NCBI GenBank assembly: GCA_023396065.1
Contig: JAEWXF010000023.1
Coordinates: 1 to 64,000 of the forward strand
From: Methanobacteriota archaeon
GTDB lineage: Archaea > Halobacteriota > Methanomicrobia > Methanomicrobiales > Methanocorpusculaceae
DNA: 64,000 bases
Direction: 5' to 3'
Part shown: one piece after another, positions 37,852 through 45,527 of the stretch
Position numbering within the stretch: the first letter of the stretch is position 1
Layout: each line of letters starts with the position of its first letter
Program-made: the position numbers and the translations under genes
The notes under the pieces: generated by a model
Told to the model about the DNA's origin: nothing
Database searches by the model: none
The model's input: the letters and a program-made list of their open reading frames with translations, nothing else

Positions 37852-38087
37852 GGTGTTTCCTCCTGTTCTGCGGTGCGGCTGGCGATGATGGCCCGGGCGT
37901 CCTCGCGGTACCGGCAGTAGTTCCGGAGGGTGTACTGTTCGTCGGGGTTTGTCCGGTAGGTGGTAAGGCCGCAGCGGGGACAGATGAGGAGCGGCGGGGT
38001 TTCCGGGAGAGGGTCGCCGAACTCGGCGAGACGGATGGTGCTTCCGCAGGAGGGACAGGTGTAGGCGGTTTCGCGGTAGTCACTCAT
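37848..38087 (-). CDS. Small zinc-ribbon protein
   Basis: 79 aa. CPSCGS (11-14) and CPRCGL (about 36-39) form one zinc ribbon; the remainder is a short charged helix. Function unknown. Overlaps the HNH gene by eight bases. Confidence 0.65.
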   Translation of the reverse strand: MSDYRETAYTCPSCGSTIRLAEFGDPLPETPPLLICPRCGLTTYRTNPDEQYTLRNYCRYREDARAIIASRTAEQEETP

Positions 38088-38643
38088 CGGGAACGCTCCG
38101 GTAGGTTCTGCGGCTGATGATCCGGGAGATGGTGTCGCGGCAGACGCCGAATTCGCGGGCGAGGCCGGCCATGCTGATGGTCTCTGCGGCGTAGCGTGTG
38201 CGGATTTCTTTGATGGTGTCGTCGCTGAGATGGTTCGGGCGGTTGGTCCGGTTCACTTCGGGCCGGACGAGCCGGAGGTTTTCAAGACGGCAGTCGGTAC
38301 GGTTTCGGTTGATGTGGTCTACTTCGAGGTCGTGGTCGATGGGGAGTGCAAGGATGCCGTGGGCGGCGATCCAGACTGCCCGGTGTTTGCGGACATGGAT
38401 GCGGACGCCTTTGATGATGACGCTTGCTTCGAGGTAGCCGTCCGGGGTTACGCGGAAGGGGACGAGTCGTCCGGTTCGGCGGCTGGTGATCTGGCCGTAG
38501 GCGAAGTCGTAGATCCAGTCGCCGGTGGCGTGTTTGTACCATGCGGCGTAGTCGCCTGCATGGAGATATGGTACGGGGCACGGGGGCCGGGGCGGCGGGA
38601 AGGATGCGGATGCCGCTTCTTTTGCGGTGAGGGCTGCGGTCAT
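38080..38643 (-). CDS. HNH endonuclease with C-terminal HTH
   Basis: About 187 aa from ATG 38643. VRKHRAVWIAAHG then DHDLEVDHINRNRTDCRLENLRLV is the HNH core: His of VDHIN, Asn of NRTDC and Asn of LENL. A C-terminal helix-turn-helix follows (ISMAGLAREFGVCRDTISRII). This layout is typical of free-standing phage or intron-type HNH nucleases. Its start overlaps the preceding stop by four bases. Confidence 0.85.
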   Translation of the reverse strand: MTAALTAKEAASASFPPPRPPCPVPYLHAGDYAAWYKHATGDWIYDFAYGQITSRRTGRLVPFRVTPDGYLEASVIIKGVRIHVRKHRAVWIAAHGILALPIDHDLEVDHINRNRTDCRLENLRLVRPEVNRTNRPNHLSDDTIKEIRTRYAAETISMAGLAREFGVCRDTISRIISRRTYRSVPDE

Positions 38644-39110
38644 GTGGTTCCTCCGTCTTCGGCAAGGCTGGAGCGATACTGGTCGGTACGGTAGCTGATG
38701 AGTTCGGGCCGGAAGATGTTTTCGAAGATTCTGCTCCACTCTTCCATGTCGGCTTTGGTGGGTACGGCGCCGCAGCGTTCGAGCATGGCGGATCTGATGT
38801 CGTCGGCAAGGATCGGGAGGACGACTGCGGGGCCTTTCATGGCGATGACCGGGAAGGCGATTTCATGGAGGATGTCGAAGAAGGTTTCCTGCATGCGGGC
38901 TGTTTCTGTGCGGCGGGTCTGAAGTGCGGTGATCCATGTGGTTGTGAGGGGATCGGGGTTGCGTTTTTCTTCCGCGAATCTGCCGTAGACGGCGACGTGG
39001 GCACAGGCGGTGAAGTATTCGGTACGGGATCGGAAGCCGAGGTCCTCGATGAGGGCATCGAGGTGTTTCATCTCGGTTTCCGTGATGAGGAGATACGTTG
39101 TAATTCTCAT
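38640..39110 (-). CDS. Ribbon-helix-helix-like protein, first gene of the mobile-element-like operon
   Basis: 156 aa. The N-terminal 45 residues (MRITTYLLITETEMKHL, LGFRSRTEYF) have the strand-helix-helix pattern of RHH DNA-binding proteins. The remaining residues are helical without recognised domain. Directly downstream of a repeat array of ATATCAG units, which it may bind. Confidence 0.55.
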   Translation of the reverse strand: MRITTYLLITETEMKHLDALIEDLGFRSRTEYFTACAHVAVYGRFAEEKRNPDPLTTTWITALQTRRTETARMQETFFDILHEIAFPVIAMKGPAVVLPILADDIRSAMLERCGAVPTKADMEEWSRIFENIFRPELISYRTDQYRSSLAEDGGTT

Positions 39111-39137
39111 GATGGTGTTGTCCGGGTGATGTCTTGC

Positions 39138-39166
39138 TGATATCAGATATCAGATATCAGGTATCA
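39138..39166. repeat. ATATCAG iteron-like array (copy 1)
   Basis: Three ATATCAG units in tandem and a fourth degenerate GTATCA, each with an internal GATATC-type dyad, 28 bases upstream of the RHH-like gene. Candidate operator or replication iterons. Confidence 0.6.
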
Positions 39167-39225
39167 CCAGGTTTCGAAGGAAGGAAAGGGACCTTTCTGT
39201 TTTTAGTATTTCTTTCTTTCGATAT

Positions 39226-39250
39226 GTTTATATATTATTAGTTCCATAAC
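39226..39250 (-). promoter_or_regulatory. TATA element upstream of the RHH/HNH operon
   Basis: The minus strand reads TAATAATATATAAACAT about 125 bases before the first gene. It lies between the two ATATCAG repeat clusters. Confidence 0.35.
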
Positions 39251-39331
39251 AAGTACACAAGAGATGTAAGAAGACATCTCACTCACACCTTTGAGAGATG
39301 CGGGGTGATACTTTTTTTCTCGATTCGTGAT

Positions 39332-39355
39332 TGACATCTGATATCTGATATCAGG
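39332..39355. repeat. ATATCAG/CTGATAT array (copy 2)
   Basis: Contains CTGATATCTGATATCAGG, the same unit as at 39138 in inverted orientation, about 190 bases away. An inverted repeat with arms GAGATG/CATCTC (39261-39280) lies between. Confidence 0.55.
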
Positions 39356-39378
39356 AAGATGTCACGATCTGAGGAAAC

Positions 39379-39516
39379 TTATGCCAACAACAACAGCTGA
39401 GGGGTGAAAAGAGTAAAGTAGTGTGCGAAAGAGAGACTGGCATCGGGGGAAAGTGTTCCGCATACGCTTCCGGGAAGCATGAGCGGCTTTTTTGTGATGC
39501 AGAGCGTAGTTTTCAT
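39379..39516 (-). CDS. Possible small protein (45 aa)
   Basis: ATG at 39516 has GAGGAA seven bases upstream and a TATA-like ACTATATGG further up. The product starts MKTTLCITKKPLM and ends with a run of leucines. No homology recognised. It could instead be part of the non-coding repeat region. Confidence 0.25.
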   Translation of the reverse strand: MKTTLCITKKPLMLPGSVCGTLSPDASLSFAHYFTLFTPQLLLLA

Positions 39517-39760
39517 GGTTTGTTCCTCGTTTCTGTCATGAATTTCTGATGTTTGGTGAGGTCATGACGTTCCTCGCCATATAGTTTCTTTTTCTGATAT
39601 TTATTCATATGTTTTGTCTGAAATTGGGATGTTTGTTTGTTATTTGGTGACATGTTGCATGAGAATATGTACCATAATTCTGTCTCTGAACGGGGAGGGA
39701 ATGTTTTGTGCAGATCAATACAAAAACAATAATACTACTCAATGATTATACAAAGACAAT
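39517..39760. other. AT-rich upstream region of the TrlF gene
   Basis: No reading frame of note. Near 39715-39755 AT-rich sequence (ACAAAAACAATAATACTACTC) probably holds the TrlF promoter. With 39111-39378 it makes about 650 bases without a certain gene. Confidence 0.4.
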
Positions 39761-42535
39761 ATGGATACGATGGCTGGAGAACAATCATGGGAATGGGCCG
39801 GTGCCCGCTGGTGGAAGTTTGATTTTCATACGCATACGCCTGCATCCAGAGATTTCGTACAGGATGATTCTTTGACCCCTCTGTCCCACCAGGACTGGCT
39901 GCTTGCGTTTATGCGGGAGAAGGTGGACTGTGTTGCGGTTACGGATCATGATTCGGCGGAGTGGATCGGTAAACTGCAAGAAGAGCTCGCGGCAATGGAA
40001 AAGAACCCTCCGGAAGGATACCGAAGGCTTGTTCTGTTTCCCGGAATTGAGATAACTACGATTGCGACCGGTCATATTCTGGCAATTTTTCCTCCGGGAA
40101 CGTCGCAGAACAGTTTGTCCGAGTTGTGCGGGTTACTGAAATATGCGGTGGATGAGGACGGAACAAAACGTTCTACGCTGAGCGGGATTGAAGTTGTGGA
40201 GACGATTCTTAAGCGGGACGGGCTGGTTATTCCGGCTCATCTGGATGATTATCTGGTGTCCGGAGGAAAGGATCAGGGTGCAAGTATTGCAAAACGGCAT
40301 GAGGTTCAGGAGGTGAAGAGGATTTTGAATCATGCGAATGTTCTGGCGGTTGAGCTGAAGGGAACCGGGTGGAGTTATCATACACCTTTTGAGAATGAGG
40401 TGAAAAAGAGCTGTTTTGTGTGGGGTAGCGATACGCATCATCTGACGAGATACGGGGATTCTCCCCGACAGCCGGGGAGCAGGTATACCTGGGTGAAGAT
40501 GGAGAGTCCGACGTTTGAGGGGTTGAAGCTTGCGTTGATTGATGCACGGGGTTCGGTTTTGTCCTATAATATTCGGGATCCGAACCGGGTTACGCATCCG
40601 GTTATTGAAGGGGTTGAGGTTCGCGGGGCGAAGTTTCTGGGTGTTACGGATTCGTTTGTATGTTCATTTAATCCGTGGATGAATGCGGTTATTGGCGGGA
40701 GAGGGACGGGAAAGTCGACGCTTCTTGAGTTTTTGCGACTGCCACTTGGGAGATGTGATGATCTGCCGTTTGCTCTGCGGGCTGAGTTTGGGAAGTATCA
40801 TTCTCTCCGGGATAGGGGATGTTTGTTTGGTGCGGAGACGCTGATGCGGGTGTATTACCGGAAGGATGAGCGGCGGTTCCGGATTTCTCTGAAGGGAGGG
40901 GTAAATCCGGTTGTGGAGGCGGAGATGGAGGGCGGGGAATGGGCTGTGGAGCAGGCAAATGTTTCGAAGCGGTTTCCGGTTCGGATTTACAGTCAGAAGG
41001 AGATTTTTGTGTTGTCTCATGATCCGGGAGGTCTTCTGCGAACGGTTGATTCAGATCCGGAAATTGGGGCTGAGGAGTGGGAGGCTGATCAACATGCTTT
41101 GGTTCGTGCATATTGTACGGCTTGTGATGCTGTCCGGGATGCGGAGCGGGTGATTTCTGAGGAAGAGGGAATTTCCGGGGATCTTTCGGATGTGATGCAG
41201 AAGATTTCGTTGTATGAGTCGGTGATGCGGAGTCCGGAGTTTTCGCTCTATAAGGCGTGTGTGGGTGAGAGGACGGCGCTTTCCGGCTGGCTTTCTGCGG
41301 TAGCTGGTGTGCAGGAGTCGGTTGGGAAGTTTGGTGTTCCTTTGATGCCGGTTCTTGAGGGGGAGGCGTTTTGTTTGGATAATCCGGTTCATCAGGATCT
41401 GCTGGGGAAGGCGGCAGCGGTATGTGAGGAGTATGCTGCGTCAGCTGCGGTGATTGCCGGGGAGATTGCGAAGATTTCTCATTTGCTGGATTCTCTTTCG
41501 GGATGTGCGGAGGTTTGTGCGGAGGAGGTGCGGATCAGTTCTGCCGTGAAGGCGTTTCAGGCGCTGAGGGGGAAGCCGGGACTGCCTGATGAGAGGACGT
41601 ACGCAGATCTTGTTGCAGAGGAGACAAGGCTTCGGGCGAAGGCGGCGAAGATTGCGCAGCTGAAGGGTGAACTTGCGGGGCTGCGGCAGGTGCGGAAGGA
41701 GGCGTTTTCGGCGGTTTTTTTGCATCGTGAGGAGATTACGGAGCGACGGAGGATTTTCCTGGGTTTGGTTTTCCGGAAAGCTGAGGATATTTCTGTTCAG
41801 GTTGTGCCGTTCGGGAATCGGGGTTCGATGGAGGAGGGGCTGCGCAGGTGTTTGAAGATGACGGACGGGGCGTTTCGGGAGGCGTTCGGGGATGTGGATC
41901 AGCCTGGGACTGATACGCTTCTTGGGGGTCTGTATGGAGAGGAGGTTTTGTCGTTGGATGCTTTGCAGGCGTTGAAGGAGAGGATTGCCGGGTGGTATGC
42001 GGGGGTTTCGGACGGTGTGACCGAGCTGCCGGATGGTCAGCGGTTTGTGAAGCGGTTGCGGGAGAGTTTGTCGCCGCAGGATCTGGATGGGTTGTTCTGC
42101 TGGTTTCCGGAGGATTATCTGCAGATTTTGTACCGGAGTTCGGATGCCGGGTCACCGGAGTTTCAGATGCTGGAGGACGGGTCTCCGGGTCAGCGGTCTG
42201 CTGCTCTTCTGACGTTTATTTTGTCGTACGGGACGGAGCCGTTACTTTTGGATCAGCCGGAGGATGATCTGGATAATAAGCTGATTTATCAGATGGTGGT
42301 GAGGCGGCTGCGGGAGATGAAGAAACGGCGGCAGGTGATTGTGGTGACGCATAATGCGAATGTGGTGATTAACGGGTGTGCGGAGCTGGTACTTCCGCTT
42401 GAGGCGGTGGATGGGGAGACGCAGTGTTTGTGTTCGGGGTGTCTGCATGAGGCGAATGTGCGGGATGTGGTGTGTTCAATTCTGGAAGGGGGGAGGGAGG
42501 CGTTTGAGAAGCGGTATCGGAGGGTGGTTGGGTGA
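39761..42535 (+). CDS. PHP-domain SMC-like ATPase, TrlF/Ppl family defence protein
   Basis: 924 aa. Residues about 18-270 are a PHP phosphoesterase domain with its metal ligands in FDFHTHTPAS (21-29), AVTDHDSAEW, FPGIEITT, the His of TGHILAIF, IPAHLDDY and GSDTHH. A P-loop IGGRGTGKST lies near 309-318. A long helical middle (about 440-700) follows, then the ABC signature-like SPGQRSAALL near 807, Walker B LLLDQPEDDLDN near 828-839 and switch VTHNAN near 862. This is the TrlF layout; Ppl, a single-gene anti-phage protein, has the same PHP plus ATPase design. Presumably the ATPase senses infection and the PHP domain cuts a nucleic acid or nucleotide; the substrate is unknown. The 3' end has been duplicated downstream. 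Confidence 0.85.
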   Translation: MDTMAGEQSWEWAGARWWKFDFHTHTPASRDFVQDDSLTPLSHQDWLLAFMREKVDCVAVTDHDSAEWIGKLQEELAAMEKNPPEGYRRLVLFPGIEITTIATGHILAIFPPGTSQNSLSELCGLLKYAVDEDGTKRSTLSGIEVVETILKRDGLVIPAHLDDYLVSGGKDQGASIAKRHEVQEVKRILNHANVLAVELKGTGWSYHTPFENEVKKSCFVWGSDTHHLTRYGDSPRQPGSRYTWVKMESPTFEGLKLALIDARGSVLSYNIRDPNRVTHPVIEGVEVRGAKFLGVTDSFVCSFNPWMNAVIGGRGTGKSTLLEFLRLPLGRCDDLPFALRAEFGKYHSLRDRGCLFGAETLMRVYYRKDERRFRISLKGGVNPVVEAEMEGGEWAVEQANVSKRFPVRIYSQKEIFVLSHDPGGLLRTVDSDPEIGAEEWEADQHALVRAYCTACDAVRDAERVISEEEGISGDLSDVMQKISLYESVMRSPEFSLYKACVGERTALSGWLSAVAGVQESVGKFGVPLMPVLEGEAFCLDNPVHQDLLGKAAAVCEEYAASAAVIAGEIAKISHLLDSLSGCAEVCAEEVRISSAVKAFQALRGKPGLPDERTYADLVAEETRLRAKAAKIAQLKGELAGLRQVRKEAFSAVFLHREEITERRRIFLGLVFRKAEDISVQVVPFGNRGSMEEGLRRCLKMTDGAFREAFGDVDQPGTDTLLGGLYGEEVLSLDALQALKERIAGWYAGVSDGVTELPDGQRFVKRLRESLSPQDLDGLFCWFPEDYLQILYRSSDAGSPEFQMLEDGSPGQRSAALLTFILSYGTEPLLLDQPEDDLDNKLIYQMVVRRLREMKKRRQVIVVTHNANVVINGCAELVLPLEAVDGETQCLCSGCLHEANVRDVVCSILEGGREAFEKRYRRVVG

Positions 42536-42625
42536 GATGGTGAAAGAATACGTTTGCCGTCCTCGAAATTATTATCTGTTTTGTCACAAAATAGAGTATA
42601 ACAGGCAGAGGCAATTTCTGAGGTT

Positions 42626-44293
42626 ATGATGTATTCCGATTCCCAGTTGCTAGATATTTTGCGTCATTTTCTTTCGATGAAGGTGGAAAATGAGGTTTTT
42701 GATTTCAAAGAGGCAAAGACCGATTTTCATTTTTCTAATCTGGGAAAATATTTTTCTGCGTTAAGTAATGAAGCAAATCTGAGCAATGTAAACTCGGCTT
42801 GGCTGATCTTTGGTATTGCTGATGATCGCCGTGTAGTTGGCACGAAGTATCGTACGGAAGAAAAGAAACTTCAGTCACTCAAAAAAGAGATTGCAGATAA
42901 AACCAATGAAAGAATCACGTTTCGGGAAATTTATGTTCTGACGTGTGAAGGGAAGAGAGTTATTTTGTTTGAGATTCCTCCGGCGATTCGTGGAGTTCCG
43001 ACATCTTTTGACGGGTTTTGCTACGGAAGGGAGGGCGAATCACTTCTGCCGCTGAGTGGGGAGGAACGGGAGAGGATACTTTCCCAGTCGAGGATTGTTG
43101 ACTGGAGTAAAGAAATTATTTCTGAGGCAACCCTGAATGATCTGGATACTGAGGCAATTTCAGCAGCACGGGCAAACTACCTCAAGAAGTATCCTCATCT
43201 GACTGAAGAGATCCAGTCGTGGAGTGATGAGGTATTTCTGAATAAGGCGAAGGTAACGATTCGGGGGAAAATTACGAATACGGCGATTCTTCTTTTGGGT
43301 AAGGCTGAGTCGAAACATATGGTAAGTCCTGCCGACGCGGTAATCCGCTGGATTTTGAAGGATAGGGATGGGGTTGAGCTGGATTATTATATCGGAGATG
43401 GGCCGTTTATTCTCGAAGTTGAGAATGTAGGAAAACGTATTCGGAATCTGAAGTTCCGATATCTCCAACAGGGAACGTTGTTTCCTGAGGAGGTGGACAT
43501 GTATGATCCATATACGATTCGGGAAGCGTTGCACAATGCGGTTGCCCATCAGGATTATAGACTTGGGGTGCGGATTACGGTTGTTGAGACACCTGATTCT
43601 TTGATCTTTCATAATGCCGGTTCGTTTCTGCCGGGGTCTGTTGAGGAGGTTATTAGTCGTGATGTTCCCTGTGAGCGGTACCGGAATGAATTTTTGGTTG
43701 GTGCTATGCAGAATCTGAGTATGGTGGATACTATTGGAAGTGGAATTCGCCGGATGTTTGAGAGTCAGAGAAAGAAATTTTTCCCTATGCCTGATTACAG
43801 GATTTCGGATGAGAGTGTGACGGTTACGATTTTTGGGAAGGTGCTGAATCAGGAGTATGCGAGAATTCTGGCACAAAATTCCAATTTGAGTCTGTCTGAG
43901 ATTATGCTTTTGGATAAGGTGCAAAAGCATGAGGAGATTTCTGTTGAGGCGGCGGCATATCTGCGAAAGAAACAACTGATTGAAGGAAGAAGACCGAATT
44001 ATTATCTGTCGCGTGAGGTTGCGGGGAGGGTCGGACTGCGTGTTCATTATACGGTAAGTAAGGGAATGGATAAGCAGTATTATCACGATTTTATTTTACA
44101 GGGTATTTCGCAGCATGGCAGGCTGAGCCGGCAGGAGGTTGAGGATTTGCTGTGGCAGAAGCTTCCGGATCATTATGATACGGACGAGAAGAAAAAGAAG
44201 AAGGTGGAGCATCTGTTGGGTGAGTTGCGGACGAAGGGTCTCGCTTATGCTGTTCGTGAAGGAAAGCATTCTTACTGGTATCTGGTGGGGTGA
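42626..44293 (+). CDS. AlbA_2 (Schlafen-type) plus HATPase_c_4 protein with C-terminal winged helix
   Basis: 555 aa; GAGGT precedes the tandem ATGs. Residues about 15-125 match the AlbA_2 domain (ENEVFDFKEAK; LIFGIADDRRVVG), and IREALHNAVAHQDY near 300 is the N-box of the HATPase_c_4 domain common in these proteins. The last 150 residues look like winged helices (ISQHGRLSRQEVEDLL). The family includes transcription regulators and proteins near defence genes. It starts 90 bases after trlF and may be co-transcribed. Its stop is followed directly by a repeat that also follows the trlF tail copy. Confidence 0.8.
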   Translation: MMYSDSQLLDILRHFLSMKVENEVFDFKEAKTDFHFSNLGKYFSALSNEANLSNVNSAWLIFGIADDRRVVGTKYRTEEKKLQSLKKEIADKTNERITFREIYVLTCEGKRVILFEIPPAIRGVPTSFDGFCYGREGESLLPLSGEERERILSQSRIVDWSKEIISEATLNDLDTEAISAARANYLKKYPHLTEEIQSWSDEVFLNKAKVTIRGKITNTAILLLGKAESKHMVSPADAVIRWILKDRDGVELDYYIGDGPFILEVENVGKRIRNLKFRYLQQGTLFPEEVDMYDPYTIREALHNAVAHQDYRLGVRITVVETPDSLIFHNAGSFLPGSVEEVISRDVPCERYRNEFLVGAMQNLSMVDTIGSGIRRMFESQRKKFFPMPDYRISDESVTVTIFGKVLNQEYARILAQNSNLSLSEIMLLDKVQKHEEISVEAAAYLRKKQLIEGRRPNYYLSREVAGRVGLRVHYTVSKGMDKQYYHDFILQGISQHGRLSRQEVEDLLWQKLPDHYDTDEKKKKKVEHLLGELRTKGLAYAVREGKHSYWYLVG

Positions 44294-44944
44294 TGTTCCT
44301 TTATTGTTGTGCGGGAAAAATTTGGGTGGATGTTGGGTGGATAATTTGGGTGAGTCAAAGTGTCTCAATATGAGTATGTGGTGTTAATTTTGCACAAAAT
44401 GCACATTTTAGACAAAATATGCGGTGTGGGTTAGATCAGATCTAATATTTTTGTTGGGTGGATAAGGGTGGATGTTGGGTGGATACTCAGTTGGTCTGCC
44501 AGATGGTGGTGCGGCGGCAGGTGATTTTGGTGACGCTGAATCCGAATGTGGTGATTAACGGGTGTGCGGAGCTGGTACTTCCGCTTGAGGCGGTGGATGG
44601 GGAGACGCAGTGTTTGTGTTCGGGGTGTCTGCATGAGGGGGAGGTGCGGGATGTGGTGTGTTCGATTCTGGAAGGAGGGCGGGAGGCGTTTGAGAAGCGG
44701 TATCGGAGGGTGGTGGGGTGATGTTCCTTTATTGTTGTGCCGGAGGAATCTGGGTGGATGTTGGGTGGATAATTTGGGTGAGTCAAAGTGTCTCAATATG
44801 AGTATATGGGGTTAATTTTGAACAAAATGCACTTTTGGATGAAATATGTGGTGTGGGTTAGATAAGATCTAATATTTTTGTTGGGAGATGAGGGCGGAGG
44901 TTGGGTGGATACTCAGTTGATCTGTTATATGGTGGTGCGGCTGG
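44291..44944 (+). repeat. 428-bp tandem unit made of a 220-bp spacer and a trlF 3' end
   Basis: Unit 1 is 44291-44718 and unit 2 starts at 44719. Both open with TGATGTTCCTTTATTGTTGTGC and stay about 85-90% identical over some 220 bases. Unit 2 stops inside the trlF-derived part. The spacer carries many GGGTGGAT octamers (eight in total) and in unit 1 a dyad TTAGATC-A-GATCTAA (44431-44445). No autonomous element genes are present. Confidence 0.85.
44512..44721 (+). pseudogene. Duplicated 3' end of trlF
   Basis: These 210 bases align without gaps to 42326-42535 of the full-length trlF, with about a dozen differences. The copied segment begins 24 bases after a match to CAGATGGTGGTG, so an internal deletion is present. 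The H-switch VTHNAN has become VTLNPN, removing the histidine, so the copy is not a functional ATPase end. A further stub is at 44915-44944. Confidence 0.85.
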
Positions 44945-44961
44945 GGGAAGTAAAATAGGAG

Positions 44962-45522
44962 TTATACTGTTCTTATTTCGTTCGTTTTTATGAATTTGAT
45001 GAGGTTTATGTTTCCTGCTGATTGGTGGGTGTGTTTCACATTTTTGTTTCCGAATGTATTTTTCAGTTCGCGGAGTATTTTCTCTATTTCGTTTTCTGGC
45101 AGAGAGGATTTGCTGACGATAAGTGCTTTCCAGTTAATATTTACCCCTTGTATCTCTGATCTATCAATTCCTGCCTGTATTCCATCACGTGTCCTGAGAA
45201 TCTGTTCCACCGCTTCTTTTGTCATATCCTGTTTTCCGCCTTTCAGTTCGATAAGGCAGATGGTTATTTCCCGTTTCCATTTTTTATCTGTCACAAGTAT
45301 GCCTTTTTGGGCAAAACATACGCCATCACAACAACTGGGTGTTGATTTATCTGGTTGTGTTCGTTGGAGATAGACCGTATGAAAGTGCTTACTGTCTGAT
45401 TTGAAGAGGAGGAAGGTCTCCCCCTCCTCTTCTTCGGATGGGATGAGAACTACACCCACGTGATTTTCTTCGAGTTTTTTATCGGGCTGAAGCGCTGTAA
45501 GCAGCAGTGAGGTGAATGGCAT
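44962..45522 (-). CDS. Small PD-(D/E)XK-like putative nuclease partner of the ATPase gene
   Basis: 186 aa. CCDGVCFAQKG (65-74) followed by ITICLIELKGGK (86-97) and EAVEQIL gives Asp66, Glu92, Lys94 and Gln107, the spacing of a PD-(D/E)XK nuclease core with its trailing Gln. This is motif reading, not a family match. The C-terminal third is a mixed alpha/beta region ending in KHTHQSAGNINLI. It starts five bases after the stop of the AAA ATPase gene upstream, so the two are surely one unit. Likely the effector of a two-gene defence module. Confidence 0.6.
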   Translation of the reverse strand: MPFTSLLLTALQPDKKLEENHVGVVLIPSEEEEGETFLLFKSDSKHFHTVYLQRTQPDKSTPSCCDGVCFAQKGILVTDKKWKREITICLIELKGGKQDMTKEAVEQILRTRDGIQAGIDRSEIQGVNINWKALIVSKSSLPENEIEKILRELKNTFGNKNVKHTHQSAGNINLIKFIKTNEIRTV

Positions 45523-45527
45523 CTATC

